DNA of 5,672 bases. It comes from Litorimonas sp964565335. GTDB taxonomy: Bacteria; Pseudomonadota; Alphaproteobacteria; Caulobacterales; Maricaulaceae. The notes beneath the pieces were generated by a model. That model made no database searches and had not been told where the DNA came from. It was given only the letters and a program-made list of their open reading frames with translations. The position numbers were made by a program, and so were the translations under genes. This document shows positions 1 through 5,672 of the stretch, piece after piece. The DNA is taken from positions 1 through 5,672 of the forward strand of contig CAZMEN010000107.1 of assembly GCA_964565335.1 (NCBI GenBank). The letters run 5' to 3'. The stretch's first letter is position 1, and every line of letters starts with the position of its first letter.

Positions 1-16
1 CTTCCCCGGTGCGCCA
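1..16 (+). tRNA. 3' end of a tRNA gene, probably tRNA-Arg (partial)
   Basis: The first 16 bases parse as the end of a tRNA: a 5-nt T-arm 3' strand (CTTCC), a 7-nt acceptor 3' strand (CCGGTGC), a discriminator G and an encoded CCA. The implied 5' acceptor strand is GCACCGG. Alphaproteobacterial tRNA-Arg genes commonly begin GCACC(C/G)G and end GGTGCGCCA, so Arg is my best guess from memory. The anticodon and the rest of the gene lie before the window, so neither identity nor integrity can be confirmed. Support comes from context: a tyrosine-integrase remnant lies about 120 bp downstream on the same strand, and such integrases typically use tRNA 3' ends as attachment sites. No strong terminator hairpin follows. 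The stretch 17-137 holds nothing else I can recognise. Confidence 0.6.
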
Positions 17-137
17 TTATACTCCTGTCACGCACATCTAAGTTATTGGAAGCTTTACGTTTTCCTGCGACAACCTTTGGCGGCCCTCAATAACTCGAAA
101 TTTGTGCAACAGATTGTGTAACAACAGCGTGGACAAA

Positions 138-687
138 ATGGCCGAGATGAAGAGCCTAGACCAACATTTACAACGCCGAGGAGGACGTTGACATTACATC
201 AGGCGTATCCCTGCGCGGTTCCGTAAGCTGGGCACTCGCGGGACTATCCGCACGGCGCTGGACACATCATGCCTGCAAGTCGCCCGCGCCAGACGTGATG
301 CAATGGTCGAAGCAGACGATCAATATTGGGCGCATTTGGCATTTCAGAGTAAGCAATGCGGCGCGGTAGATGTTAGCCGCCAGCGATATGAAGCGGCCAG
401 AACACGCGCGAAGGCGCGGGGCTTCATCTACACGCCATTACCGGAATTGACTGCTACCATTGATGTTGCCGACCTTCTGAAACGATTGAGTCATGCGGTG
501 AAGCATGACACTCAGCAAACACGAGAAAAATGGCACGGAGTTAGTGTTACCTGTAATTTGGAGTCACTATCGCTAAGAATGGTAAGTCAGTTAGAACGAT
601 ACCAGTACATACGTGAAGCTATAGACAGAGAGATTAAATCCAATGCCTCCAGCCGTGATATTCCGCTTATGGGCATATCATTAAAGC
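138..687 (+). pseudogene. Tyrosine recombinase / phage-type integrase, broken remnant
   Basis: Reading from ATG 138 (or in-frame GTG 129), the frame gives MAEMKSLDQHLQRRGGR, then TGA at 189-191, then HYIRRIPARFRKLGTRGTIR and onward without a stop to 713. In alphaproteobacterial integrases of this type the N-terminal arm reads roughly RRGGRWHYxRRVPARF, so the TGA most likely replaces a TGG Trp codon. The following codons (about 231-450) fit the family: an RTALDT strand, a VARARRDAMVEADDQYWA helix and a RYEAARTRAKARGF helix. After about codon 120 a large piece is missing. Residues resembling the late catalytic core (REIKSNASSRDIPLMGISL, about 627-684) follow directly. The Arg box and the C-terminal HxLRH and Tyr motifs are absent. 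From about 685 the same bases read better as relaxase in another frame, so the codons up to the stop at 711-713 are probably out-of-frame sequence. It is non-functional as an integrase. A residual 136-codon reading frame from ATG 303 remains open, but I see no convincing ribosome-binding site for it. Confidence 0.8.
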
Positions 688-1002
688 GGTGGGAAGACTT
701 ATGTCACTTATAAATGCGGTTATATGAAAGCCCTGGTAGCGGAAGGTTTCAATGATGCGACGCAAAAGATAGAAGACCTCAAAGATAAGCCCTTCGTTGC
801 AACACAAACTGGACGATTGCTTAAAGGCATAGTTCGCCAGAAGATAGAGCTAACGCACGGAGCGCACCCAATTATTGAGACGCAGCGCGCTTCCTACCTT
901 GTACCGTGGGAGAGCGTTTGGGGTAAACGTATTAACGCAAGGGTGTTTAGCGGCGGCGGTATTGATTGGGACGCTGGGCGTAGTCGTGGGATCGGGCGGT
1001 GA
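685..1002 (+). pseudogene. C-terminal remnant of a DUF3363-type (VirD2-like) relaxase
   Basis: A frame opens after a stop at 682-684 and runs about 105 codons to TGA 1000-1002; the first internal ATG is at 724. Its pattern recalls the C-terminus of conjugative relaxases with a DUF3363 domain. In order it shows a GG-x4-TY segment (688-711), then KPFVATQTG, then GIVRQKIEL, then YLVPWESVWGKRI, and last GGGIDWDAGRSRGIGR. Known members have in the same order GG-x4-SY, an xxTGERIxGxYRR strand, an FxLVPWRPVLE segment and a G(I/V)SWxxGRxRG tail. That comparison is from memory, not a database search. The N-terminal nicking domain with its catalytic Tyr and metal-binding His residues is missing, so it cannot nick an origin of transfer. 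It begins where the integrase remnant stops, in a different frame, which indicates a deletion joint. A small hypothetical protein from ATG 724 (92 aa) is possible but has no clear ribosome-binding site. Confidence 0.6.
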
Positions 1003-1038
1003 CGATAGCCGCTCGATAATAGACCGTCCTTCCCATAT

Positions 1039-1115
1039 GCGTCACAAAACTGTCTTAAAAAGTAGATAGAACTGTCAATAAACTGATATCTACCTGTCAT
1101 CAAAGTTTGTCATTG
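1039..1115 (+). promoter_or_regulatory. Array of Pho boxes (PhoB-binding direct repeats, 11-bp phase)
   Basis: The stretch divides into seven consecutive 11-mers starting at 1039, 1050, 1061, 1072, 1083, 1094 and 1105. Five begin with sequences close to the Pho half-site CTGTCAT: GCGTCAC, CTGTCTT, CTGTCAA, CTGATAT and CTGTCAT (exact at 1094-1100). Most are followed by an A-rich tetranucleotide, as in enterobacterial Pho boxes. The 18-bp windows 1039-1056 and 1072-1089 each match the classical Pho box at 14 of 18 positions. The unit at 1061 matches poorly. The last unit has a TGTCAT (1108-1113) two bases out of phase. Phosphorylated PhoB dimers bind pairs of such repeats and recruit RNA polymerase in place of a -35 element. 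The array ends about 65 bp before the porin start and no other promoter is visible in the operon, so it probably drives oprP-pstSCA(B). I see no convincing -10 element. Confidence 0.85.
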
Positions 1116-1126
1116 AGCTGCCAGCT
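1116..1126. repeat. Short palindrome in the porin leader
   Basis: AGCTG and CAGCT flank a single C, forming a perfect 5-bp inverted repeat immediately after the Pho-box array and upstream of the porin start. With a one-base centre it cannot form a usable RNA hairpin as written, so if it has a function it would be a dyad for a protein. It could also be chance. Confidence 0.2.
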
Positions 1127-1170
1127 AAGCAATGAGTGGAATCACCGCTCTCTGCACCCACGTCAGAAGA

Positions 1171-1175
1171 AGAGG
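1171..1175 (+). promoter_or_regulatory. Ribosome-binding site fixing the porin start
   Basis: AGAGG, inside a purine-rich run, ends 6 nt before ATG 1182. It decides the porin start in favour of 1182 over the in-frame TTG at 1107, which lies inside the Pho-box array and would put 25 residues ahead of a normal signal peptide. Confidence 0.75.
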
Positions 1176-1181
1176 TTAGTC

Positions 1182-2312
1182 ATGACGTTCAAAAAGCCAG
1201 CCATTTTTGGGGCATCACTGCTTGCCATATGTATGAGTATACCGAGTGTAAGTTTTGCTCAGGACGCGACGATAAAAGTCGGCGGTCGTTTGATGGTCGA
1301 TTACACAATCGCGGATTTCTCGGACGCGGACTTTGACATCCGCGACTCAGAGGTCCGACGTGCGCGGATTTTTGCGAGCGGAACCTATGGCCCCAGCGTT
1401 AAATATAAGCTTGAGTTCAACCACACCTCTGGTGGCGGCATTGAAGTGACCGATGGATTTGTCCAATTTGCACCTAAAGACAGTAAGTTCAAAGTTAAAG
1501 TCGGACAGTTCAAAACACATAACTCCCTAGAAGAAGAAACATCTTCACGCTTTATCTCCACGATAGAACGCGGCGCCTACACCGATGCATTCCAGCTGGA
1601 CCGCCGGGTCGGAGTTTCCGTCAACATGAGCGGCGATAATTACGGATTTGATGTCGGTGCATTTGGCACAAATCTTGAAAATGAAAGCGGCCCAGAAGAA
1701 GGCTTCGCGTTTGCGGGTCGCGGCTATTACAATCCGGTCAAATCTGACGATACGCTGGTACATTTGGGTGCGTCTTGGCGCTACCGCGAGCAAGGCGACA
1801 CCGAAGCGGATTTACGCTATCGCCAGCGTCCCTACACACATGTTGCGCCGTCGCGCATCATTGACACGGGACGGTTTGCGGATAGCGATAGCTTTTACGC
1901 TGGCGAAGTGGCTGTCCTCAAAGGCAACATGTGGGCGGCGGGTGAATATGCTCTTTTGGGCGCCAATGGCTCTGGCACAAATGAAGACGCCAACTTCTCG
2001 GGTGGCTATCTAGAAGCCGGTATGATGTTTGGCGGGCGGAAGACATATAAAGGCGGCAAGTTCAATCGCCCTGAAGTCGACAACCCTGTTGGCGAAGGGG
2101 GCATGGGCGCGGTGGCACTTGTTGCACGCTTTGACACGATCGATCTCGATGACGGTCCTTACCTTGGTAAATTGGATACAGTGATCTTGGGGGCTGATTG
2201 GTGGGCGACAAACCAAACCCGTTTTTCCCTTAATTATTTCAATGTGAATGCAGAAGACGGATCTTCCGAAAGCGGCAATGGTGTCGTGGGCCGTCTGTGG
2301 TTTGACTTTTAA
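1182..2312 (+). CDS. oprP: Phosphate-selective outer-membrane porin, OprP/OprO family
   Basis: Encodes a 376-residue beta-barrel porin predicted to admit phosphate or polyphosphate through the outer membrane. Residues 1-26 form a Sec signal peptide: Lys4-Lys5, a hydrophobic core, and a probable cut after Ser-Phe-Ala26. The mature protein starts with the family pattern: a GGRLMVDY strand (34-41), EVRRARIFASG (57-67), a KYKLEFN strand (74-80), TDGFVQF (90-96), VGQFKTHNSLEEETSS (107-122) and an ER motif (129-130). OprP-type porins have matching GR, RRAR, VGQFK-x4-SLEE and ER elements. It ends in Phe-Asp-Phe, the C-terminal aromatic signal for barrel assembly. It is somewhat shorter than Pseudomonas OprP (about 440 aa). 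ATG 1182 was chosen for its ribosome-binding site and signal peptide. It is first in the operon, directly after the Pho boxes, and pstS follows after 20 bp without a terminator. The family is clear; phosphate selectivity is inferred from context. Confidence 0.92.
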   Translation: MTFKKPAIFGASLLAICMSIPSVSFAQDATIKVGGRLMVDYTIADFSDADFDIRDSEVRRARIFASGTYGPSVKYKLEFNHTSGGGIEVTDGFVQFAPKDSKFKVKVGQFKTHNSLEEETSSRFISTIERGAYTDAFQLDRRVGVSVNMSGDNYGFDVGAFGTNLENESGPEEGFAFAGRGYYNPVKSDDTLVHLGASWRYREQGDTEADLRYRQRPYTHVAPSRIIDTGRFADSDSFYAGEVAVLKGNMWAAGEYALLGANGSGTNEDANFSGGYLEAGMMFGGRKTYKGGKFNRPEVDNPVGEGGMGAVALVARFDTIDLDDGPYLGKLDTVILGADWWATNQTRFSLNYFNVNAEDGSSESGNGVVGRLWFDF

Positions 2313-2332
2313 TCCTTCGATAGGAGAATATT

Positions 2333-3424
2333 ATGTTTAAGAAATTCCTTTTTTGCGGCGTTGTCGCATTTGGTTTGACCGCTTGCGGAAATGGCGGAGA
2401 CGCCGCATCCGATACGTCGGTCTCTAATGCGGATGCGACATCTGTCATGACAGGCCGAGATCAAATCAAGATCGTGGGCTCGTCGACCGTCTACCCTTTT
2501 TCGACAACAGTGGCCGAAAATTTCGGGCGTAGCACATCTTTTAAGACGCCGATTGTGGAATCCACAGGGTCCGGCGGCGGACTGAAACTCTTTTGTTCTG
2601 GCCTGGGCGATAACTACCCAGATATCACAAATGCATCCCGCCGCATTAAATCATCCGAGGTCGAGCTTTGCGCAGAAAACGGCATCAACGATATCGTGGA
2701 AGTCAAAGTTGGATATGACGGGATCGTCGTTGCTAACTCAACCAAATCTGACCGTATGGAATTGACATTGCGCGAGCTCTATTTGGCGCTTGCGAAGGAC
2801 GTGCCTGATGGAAATGGCGGCTTGAAGCCCAATGACTACGTGAATTGGAGCGACATTAATCCCGCGTTGAAAAACACCAAGATCGAAATCATGGGCCCGC
2901 CGCCAACATCCGGTACACGCGACGCCTTTGTCGAGCTGGCAATGGAGGGCGGCTGCCAGACATTTGACTGGATCAAAGCGCTCAAGTCGACGGATAAAGA
3001 CTCATACAAAGCGATCTGCCATGCGTTCCGCGAAGATGATGGCTTCATCGAGGCTGGCGAAAATGACAATCTGATCGTTCGTAAATTGAACGCAAACCCA
3101 AATGCGCTCGGCATCTTTGGCTTCGGCTTTTTGGACCAAAACGGCGACAGCGTGCAAGGCAGTATCATTGACGGTACGCCGGCAACATTTGAAAATATTT
3201 CGGATGGCGCTTATCCAGTCTCGCGCTCGCTCTATTTCTATGTTAAGAAAGATGTGATTGGTAAAGTGCCAGGCGTTACGGAATTCTTGACAGAATTTAC
3301 GAGCGTCCGTGCCAGCGGCGAAGATGGATATTTGTCAGAAAGAGGTTTGATCCCAATGAACGCAGACGAACATGCAGAATGGCAAGCCCAAGTTCGCGCG
3401 CTTAAACCGCTCAGCCTTAATTAA
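2333..3424 (+). CDS. pstS: Phosphate ABC transporter substrate-binding lipoprotein PstS
   Basis: Encodes a 363-residue phosphate-binding protein that delivers phosphate to the PstCA channel. The N-terminus is a lipoprotein signal, MFKKFLFCGVVAFGLTAC, with lipobox Leu15-Thr16-Ala17-Cys18, followed by a Gly/Asp/Ser/Ala-rich linker to about residue 42. The ligand loops typical of PstS are present: GSSTVYPF (49-56), ESTGSGGG (76-83), NASRR (100-104) and PPPTSGTRD (189-197), where Ser-Gly-Thr-Arg is the phosphate-contacting motif. Cys88/Cys113 and Cys208/Cys229 could form two disulphides in the periplasm (inference). AGGAG at 2322-2326 ends 6 nt before the ATG, the best ribosome-binding site in the operon, consistent with the binding protein being made in excess. 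The stop codon overlaps the pstC start by one base (TAATG). Anchoring by lipid is less usual than the soluble periplasmic PstS of enterobacteria. Confidence 0.97.
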   Translation: MFKKFLFCGVVAFGLTACGNGGDAASDTSVSNADATSVMTGRDQIKIVGSSTVYPFSTTVAENFGRSTSFKTPIVESTGSGGGLKLFCSGLGDNYPDITNASRRIKSSEVELCAENGINDIVEVKVGYDGIVVANSTKSDRMELTLRELYLALAKDVPDGNGGLKPNDYVNWSDINPALKNTKIEIMGPPPTSGTRDAFVELAMEGGCQTFDWIKALKSTDKDSYKAICHAFREDDGFIEAGENDNLIVRKLNANPNALGIFGFGFLDQNGDSVQGSIIDGTPATFENISDGAYPVSRSLYFYVKKDVIGKVPGVTEFLTEFTSVRASGEDGYLSERGLIPMNADEHAEWQAQVRALKPLSLN

Positions 3425-4380
3425 TGGCAGATTCCCACGACTTTACATTGCGGCGGTCAAACCGCCGCAATCAATTCAAGGAATATGTGATTCAGGGTGT
3501 CCTGATCGCGTGTTCCTTTGTTGCTATTTTTACGACCATTGGTATCGTTGCATCTTTGGTGTTTGAGGCTTACCGCTTTTTCGGCCGGATCCCTATCAAC
3601 GAGTTCTTGTTCGGGTTGGAATGGAGTCCGCAAGTTGCCATGCGCGCAGACCAAGTTGGCGCGAGCGGGAAGTTCGGCGTTCTTCCGCTGCTATCCGGCA
3701 CGCTTTTAATCAGTTTCATTGCAATGTGTGTTGCAACACCTCTGGGTATTTTGTCAGCCGTTTATCTCGCAGAATTTGCGAAACCGAAAACGCGTAACCT
3801 CATCAAGCCGATGCTTGAGCTGTTGGCCGGTATCCCAACCGTTGTTTACGGGTTCTTCGCGGCGCTTGTCGTTGCGCCGATCATTCGCGGTATGGGCTCT
3901 GGTGTCGGGTTTCAGATCTCATCAGAGAGTGCGCTCGCCGCGGGCCTGGTCATGGGGATCATGTTGGTTCCCTTTATCTCTTCCCTCTCGGATGATGTTA
4001 TCAACGCGGTGCCACAGGCGCTGCGCGATGCGTCATATGGTATGGGCGCGACGGAGACGGAAACGGTCACCAAGGTTGTTCTGCCTGCTGCGACGCCCGG
4101 CATTATCGGCAGCCTCTTGCTCGCCATATCGCGGGCGATCGGCGAAACCATGATTGTGGTCATGGCTGCTGGCCTAGCGGCCAACCTGACGGCAAACCCC
4201 TTCGAAGCGGTCACAACCATGACGGTGCAGATTGTGACCCTCCTGACGGGTGACCAAGAATTTGATAGTGCCAAGACGCTCGCAGCGTTTGCGATTGCAC
4301 TGTTCCTGTTGGTTCTCACCCTGGGCCTCAACATCGTGGCCTTGAGAATTGTTGACAAATACAAGCAAAAATATGCGTGA
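3424..4380 (+). CDS. pstC: Phosphate ABC transporter permease PstC
   Basis: Encodes a 318-residue inner-membrane permease, the length expected for PstC (E. coli 319), which pairs with PstA to form the phosphate channel. Six membrane spans can be read at about residues 24-46, 85-113, 131-153, 170-190, 224-254 and 283-308. The cytoplasmic EAA loop that docks the ATPase is around 200-223: RDASYGMGA followed by VVLPAATPG, with Gly206 and the Leu-Pro pair at the expected spacing. Other family signatures are LAGIPTVVYGFFA (134-146) and SRAIGETM (236-243). The cytoplasmic N-terminus has an arginine-rich RRSNRR stretch (10-15), encoded by a perfect inverted repeat. The ATG shares its A with the pstS stop codon and has no Shine-Dalgarno sequence, so it is probably translated by coupling to pstS. 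It overlaps pstA by 8 nt. Confidence 0.97.
   Translation: MADSHDFTLRRSNRRNQFKEYVIQGVLIACSFVAIFTTIGIVASLVFEAYRFFGRIPINEFLFGLEWSPQVAMRADQVGASGKFGVLPLLSGTLLISFIAMCVATPLGILSAVYLAEFAKPKTRNLIKPMLELLAGIPTVVYGFFAALVVAPIIRGMGSGVGFQISSESALAAGLVMGIMLVPFISSLSDDVINAVPQALRDASYGMGATETETVTKVVLPAATPGIIGSLLLAISRAIGETMIVVMAAGLAANLTANPFEAVTTMTVQIVTLLTGDQEFDSAKTLAAFAIALFLLVLTLGLNIVALRIVDKYKQKYA
3448..3470 (+). repeat. Perfect 10-bp inverted repeat (mRNA hairpin) in early pstC
   Basis: TTGCGGCGGT (3448-3457) and its exact reverse complement ACCGCCGCAA (3461-3470) flank a CAA loop. The stem begins 24 nt after the pstC start and encodes LRRSNRRN. There is no T-run after it, so it is not an ordinary intrinsic terminator. 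In the mRNA it sits just beyond the pstS stop codon. It could shield the pstS transcript from 3' exonucleases or slow entry into pstC, so that PstS exceeds PstC. That role is inferred by analogy with stabilising hairpins downstream of genes for other ABC-transporter binding proteins. Confidence 0.6.
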
Positions 4381-5650
4381 TTATATTCTGACAACATCGC
4401 CCCAGATGGCCAAACGGCATGCGCGGCATTCTCGGTTTCAATGGTATGGGCGGGTCGCAATCGCGATTTCGATCTCCTTTATGCTGCTCATGTTTGCAGC
4501 GATTTTCGTGCGCGGCACAGGGGCGTTCCAGAAGACCATGATCGCCGTTGATGTTGAATTCGCGGAATCGATGATCGACCCCCAAGGCACGCGCAATGAA
4601 ATGGATTTGAAACAGGGGAATTACAAACCCCTAATCCTCGCAGGTCTGCAAGAGATTGTCCCTGGCGTGACGGAGCGTAAGGAACGCAACGCGCTTTATA
4701 AGCTCGTCAGCGGCGGAGCGGTCTTTGACTTGGGTCAGCGTGTCGCTGCCAAGCCAGAGATGATCGGCACGACCCAGCGTGTCTGGATCGCCGCGTCCTC
4801 CGAGGTCGATCTCTATGTTAAAGGCAAAGTGGATGTGGAGTCCGAGGAAGCCGTCCGCCGCTTGAAAGATCAGGATATTGCTTGGATCAAAACACTCCAA
4901 GATAAAGGCCGCGTGAAACGTAAATTTAACCGCGTGTTTTTCACAAAGGGCGATTCCCGCTCTCCTGAAATGGCCGGAATTTTGAGCGCTGCTTTAGGGT
5001 CCTTTTTCAGCCTGCTTGTCTGTTTCCTGATTGCATTTCCGCTTGGTATTCTGACCGCTGTCTATCTTGAGGAATATGCGAAGAAGAACCGCCTGACCAA
5101 TTTGATTGAGGTGAACATCAACAACCTCGCCGCCGTGCCATCTATTGTGTTTGGTTTGTTGGGGCTCGCCGTGTTTCTGAACTTCTTCAATCTCCCGCGC
5201 TCAACCCCGCTTGTTGGCGGTATGGTGCTGGCGCTTATGACTTTGCCAACCATTATTATCGCCTCACGGTCGATTTTGCGTTCTATACCACAAGCCACGC
5301 GAGACGCGGCAATGGGCTTGGGCGCAAGTAAAACCCAGACGACTTTCCATCATGTTGTTCCTTTGGCGATGCCGGGCATGTTGACAGGTACCATCTTGGG
5401 TATGGCGCGCGCGCTAGGTGAAACGGCACCATTGCTGATGATCGGTATGGTGGCCTTTATTGTCGACGTTCCAAAGGGTATTACTGATGTCGCGACATCC
5501 TTGCCCGTGCAAATTTTCCTGTGGGCGGACAGTCCGGAAAAAGGGTTCGTCGAGTTAACCTCAGCGGCCATCATGGTGCTGTTAGTCTTCCTTATATTAA
5601 TGAATTTATTCGCTGTGTATCTCCGCAGACGCTTGGAGAGACGCTGGTAA
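4373..5650 (+). CDS. pstA: Phosphate ABC transporter permease PstA with N-terminal DUF3333-type extension
   Basis: Encodes a 425-residue inner-membrane permease, partner of PstC. It is about 130 residues longer than E. coli PstA (296). The extra length lies between the first span (about 27-46) and the second (about 200-235): a hydrophilic, probably periplasmic block of about 150 residues, including AVDVEFAESMIDP (58-70), resembling the DUF3333 domain of alphaproteobacterial PstA. The permease core then follows: a PLGILTAVYLEEYA segment (223-236), LAAVPSIVFGLLGL (252-265), the EAA loop (about 307-334, with D311-A-A-M-G315 and Val-Pro where Leu-Pro is usual), MARALGETAPL (344-354) and a last span (about 395-418). 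ATG 4373 was chosen because it overlaps the pstC end by 8 nt, a typical coupling arrangement, and needs no rare start; an in-frame TTG at 4349 is the alternative. The stop overlaps the next ATG by one base. Confidence 0.96.
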   Translation: MRDYILTTSPQMAKRHARHSRFQWYGRVAIAISISFMLLMFAAIFVRGTGAFQKTMIAVDVEFAESMIDPQGTRNEMDLKQGNYKPLILAGLQEIVPGVTERKERNALYKLVSGGAVFDLGQRVAAKPEMIGTTQRVWIAASSEVDLYVKGKVDVESEEAVRRLKDQDIAWIKTLQDKGRVKRKFNRVFFTKGDSRSPEMAGILSAALGSFFSLLVCFLIAFPLGILTAVYLEEYAKKNRLTNLIEVNINNLAAVPSIVFGLLGLAVFLNFFNLPRSTPLVGGMVLALMTLPTIIIASRSILRSIPQATRDAAMGLGASKTQTTFHHVVPLAMPGMLTGTILGMARALGETAPLLMIGMVAFIVDVPKGITDVATSLPVQIFLWADSPEKGFVELTSAAIMVLLVFLILMNLFAVYLRRRLERRW

Positions 5651-5672
5651 TGGAAAAGAAAATGACAGAAGA
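5650..5672 (+). CDS. pstB: Start of the next operon gene, presumably PstB ATPase (partial)
   Basis: An ATG at 5650 shares its A with the pstA stop codon (TAATG), the same arrangement as pstS-pstC. Only seven complete codons are in the window, MEKKMTE; a second in-frame ATG at 5662, preceded by a GGAAAAG purine run, could be the true start. No ATP-binding motif is visible because the gene leaves the window. The identity is inferred from the conserved order pstS-pstC-pstA-pstB. If correct, it encodes the cytoplasmic ATPase that energises PstCA, likely followed by phoU. Confidence 0.6.

Noticed and set aside
48..65. Possible terminator after the tRNA (GGAA ... TTCC)
   Set aside because: It has only a 4-bp stem with a 10-nt loop and no T-run, too weak to call.
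138..1002. Integrase and relaxase remnants as a new two-gene defence or regulatory system
   Set aside because: Both parts resemble fragments of known mobility proteins, lack their catalytic motifs, and are joined out of frame. Decay is the simpler explanation.
894..1103. Antisense open frame across the relaxase remnant and Pho boxes
   Set aside because: It has no recognisable domain and no ribosome-binding site, and it runs through the regulatory array.
1039..1115. Phased repeats as a small CRISPR or iteron array
   Set aside because: The units are 11 bp, match the Pho half-site, have no unique spacers, and sit directly upstream of phosphate genes.
1107..1181. TTG 1107 as an upstream start for the porin
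   Set aside because: It lies inside the Pho-box array, lacks a ribosome-binding site, and would bury the clear signal peptide behind 25 extra residues.
1648..2013. 121-codon + strand frame inside the porin gene
   Set aside because: It is an out-of-frame reading of the porin coding sequence with no independent start signal or domain.
4349..4372. TTG 4349 as the pstA start
   Set aside because: ATG 4373 gives an ordinary 8-nt overlap with pstC. The TTG adds eight residues with no family support and no ribosome-binding site.
3912..4460. 182-codon antisense open frame opposite pstC/pstA
   Set aside because: It is the mirror of two well-conserved permease genes. Its composition is explained by the opposite strand and no family is recognisable.

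Overview
The window holds the 5' two thirds of a phosphate-starvation operon from a Gram-negative bacterium. It is preceded by about 1 kb of decayed mobile-element DNA. The likely host is an alphaproteobacterium. The reasons are the PstA with a long N-terminal periplasmic insertion (DUF3333 type), the style of the integrase remnant, an outer-membrane porin of the OprP/OprO type and a moderate GC content. I cannot name a genus.

Region 1-1038 reads as a collapsed integrative element. Bases 1-16 look like the 3' end of a tRNA, ending in CCA and probably tRNA-Arg; its body lies outside the window. About 120 bp downstream on the same strand is a tyrosine-recombinase (phage-type integrase) gene. 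It has a stop codon where a Trp is expected, has lost most of its catalytic domain, and joins directly, out of frame, to the last ~100 codons of a DUF3363-type relaxase. This is the usual integrase-beside-tRNA arrangement, but the element can no longer be mobile by its own genes.

Region 1039-1181 is the control region. It contains a series of 11-bp-phased repeats of the Pho-box type (CTGTCAT-like cores), so PhoB control is very likely. It is followed by the leader and ribosome-binding site of the first gene.

Region 1182-5672 is the operon, all on the + strand and tightly packed. It encodes a phosphate-selective porin (oprP-like), a lipoprotein PstS 20 bp downstream, PstC (1-nt overlap), PstA (8-nt overlap) and the first codons of the next gene, presumably pstB (1-nt overlap). 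I see no terminator or second promoter between them. Inferred working order: phosphate crosses the outer membrane through the porin, is bound by PstS, passes through the PstC-PstA channel, and is driven by the PstB ATPase encoded just beyond the window.

No wholly new system is visible. The points most worth a second look are the phased Pho-box array, a perfect 10-bp hairpin in the first codons of pstC, the lipidated and possibly outer-membrane-sorted PstS encoded beside a porin, and the fused integrase/relaxase scar next to a tRNA end.
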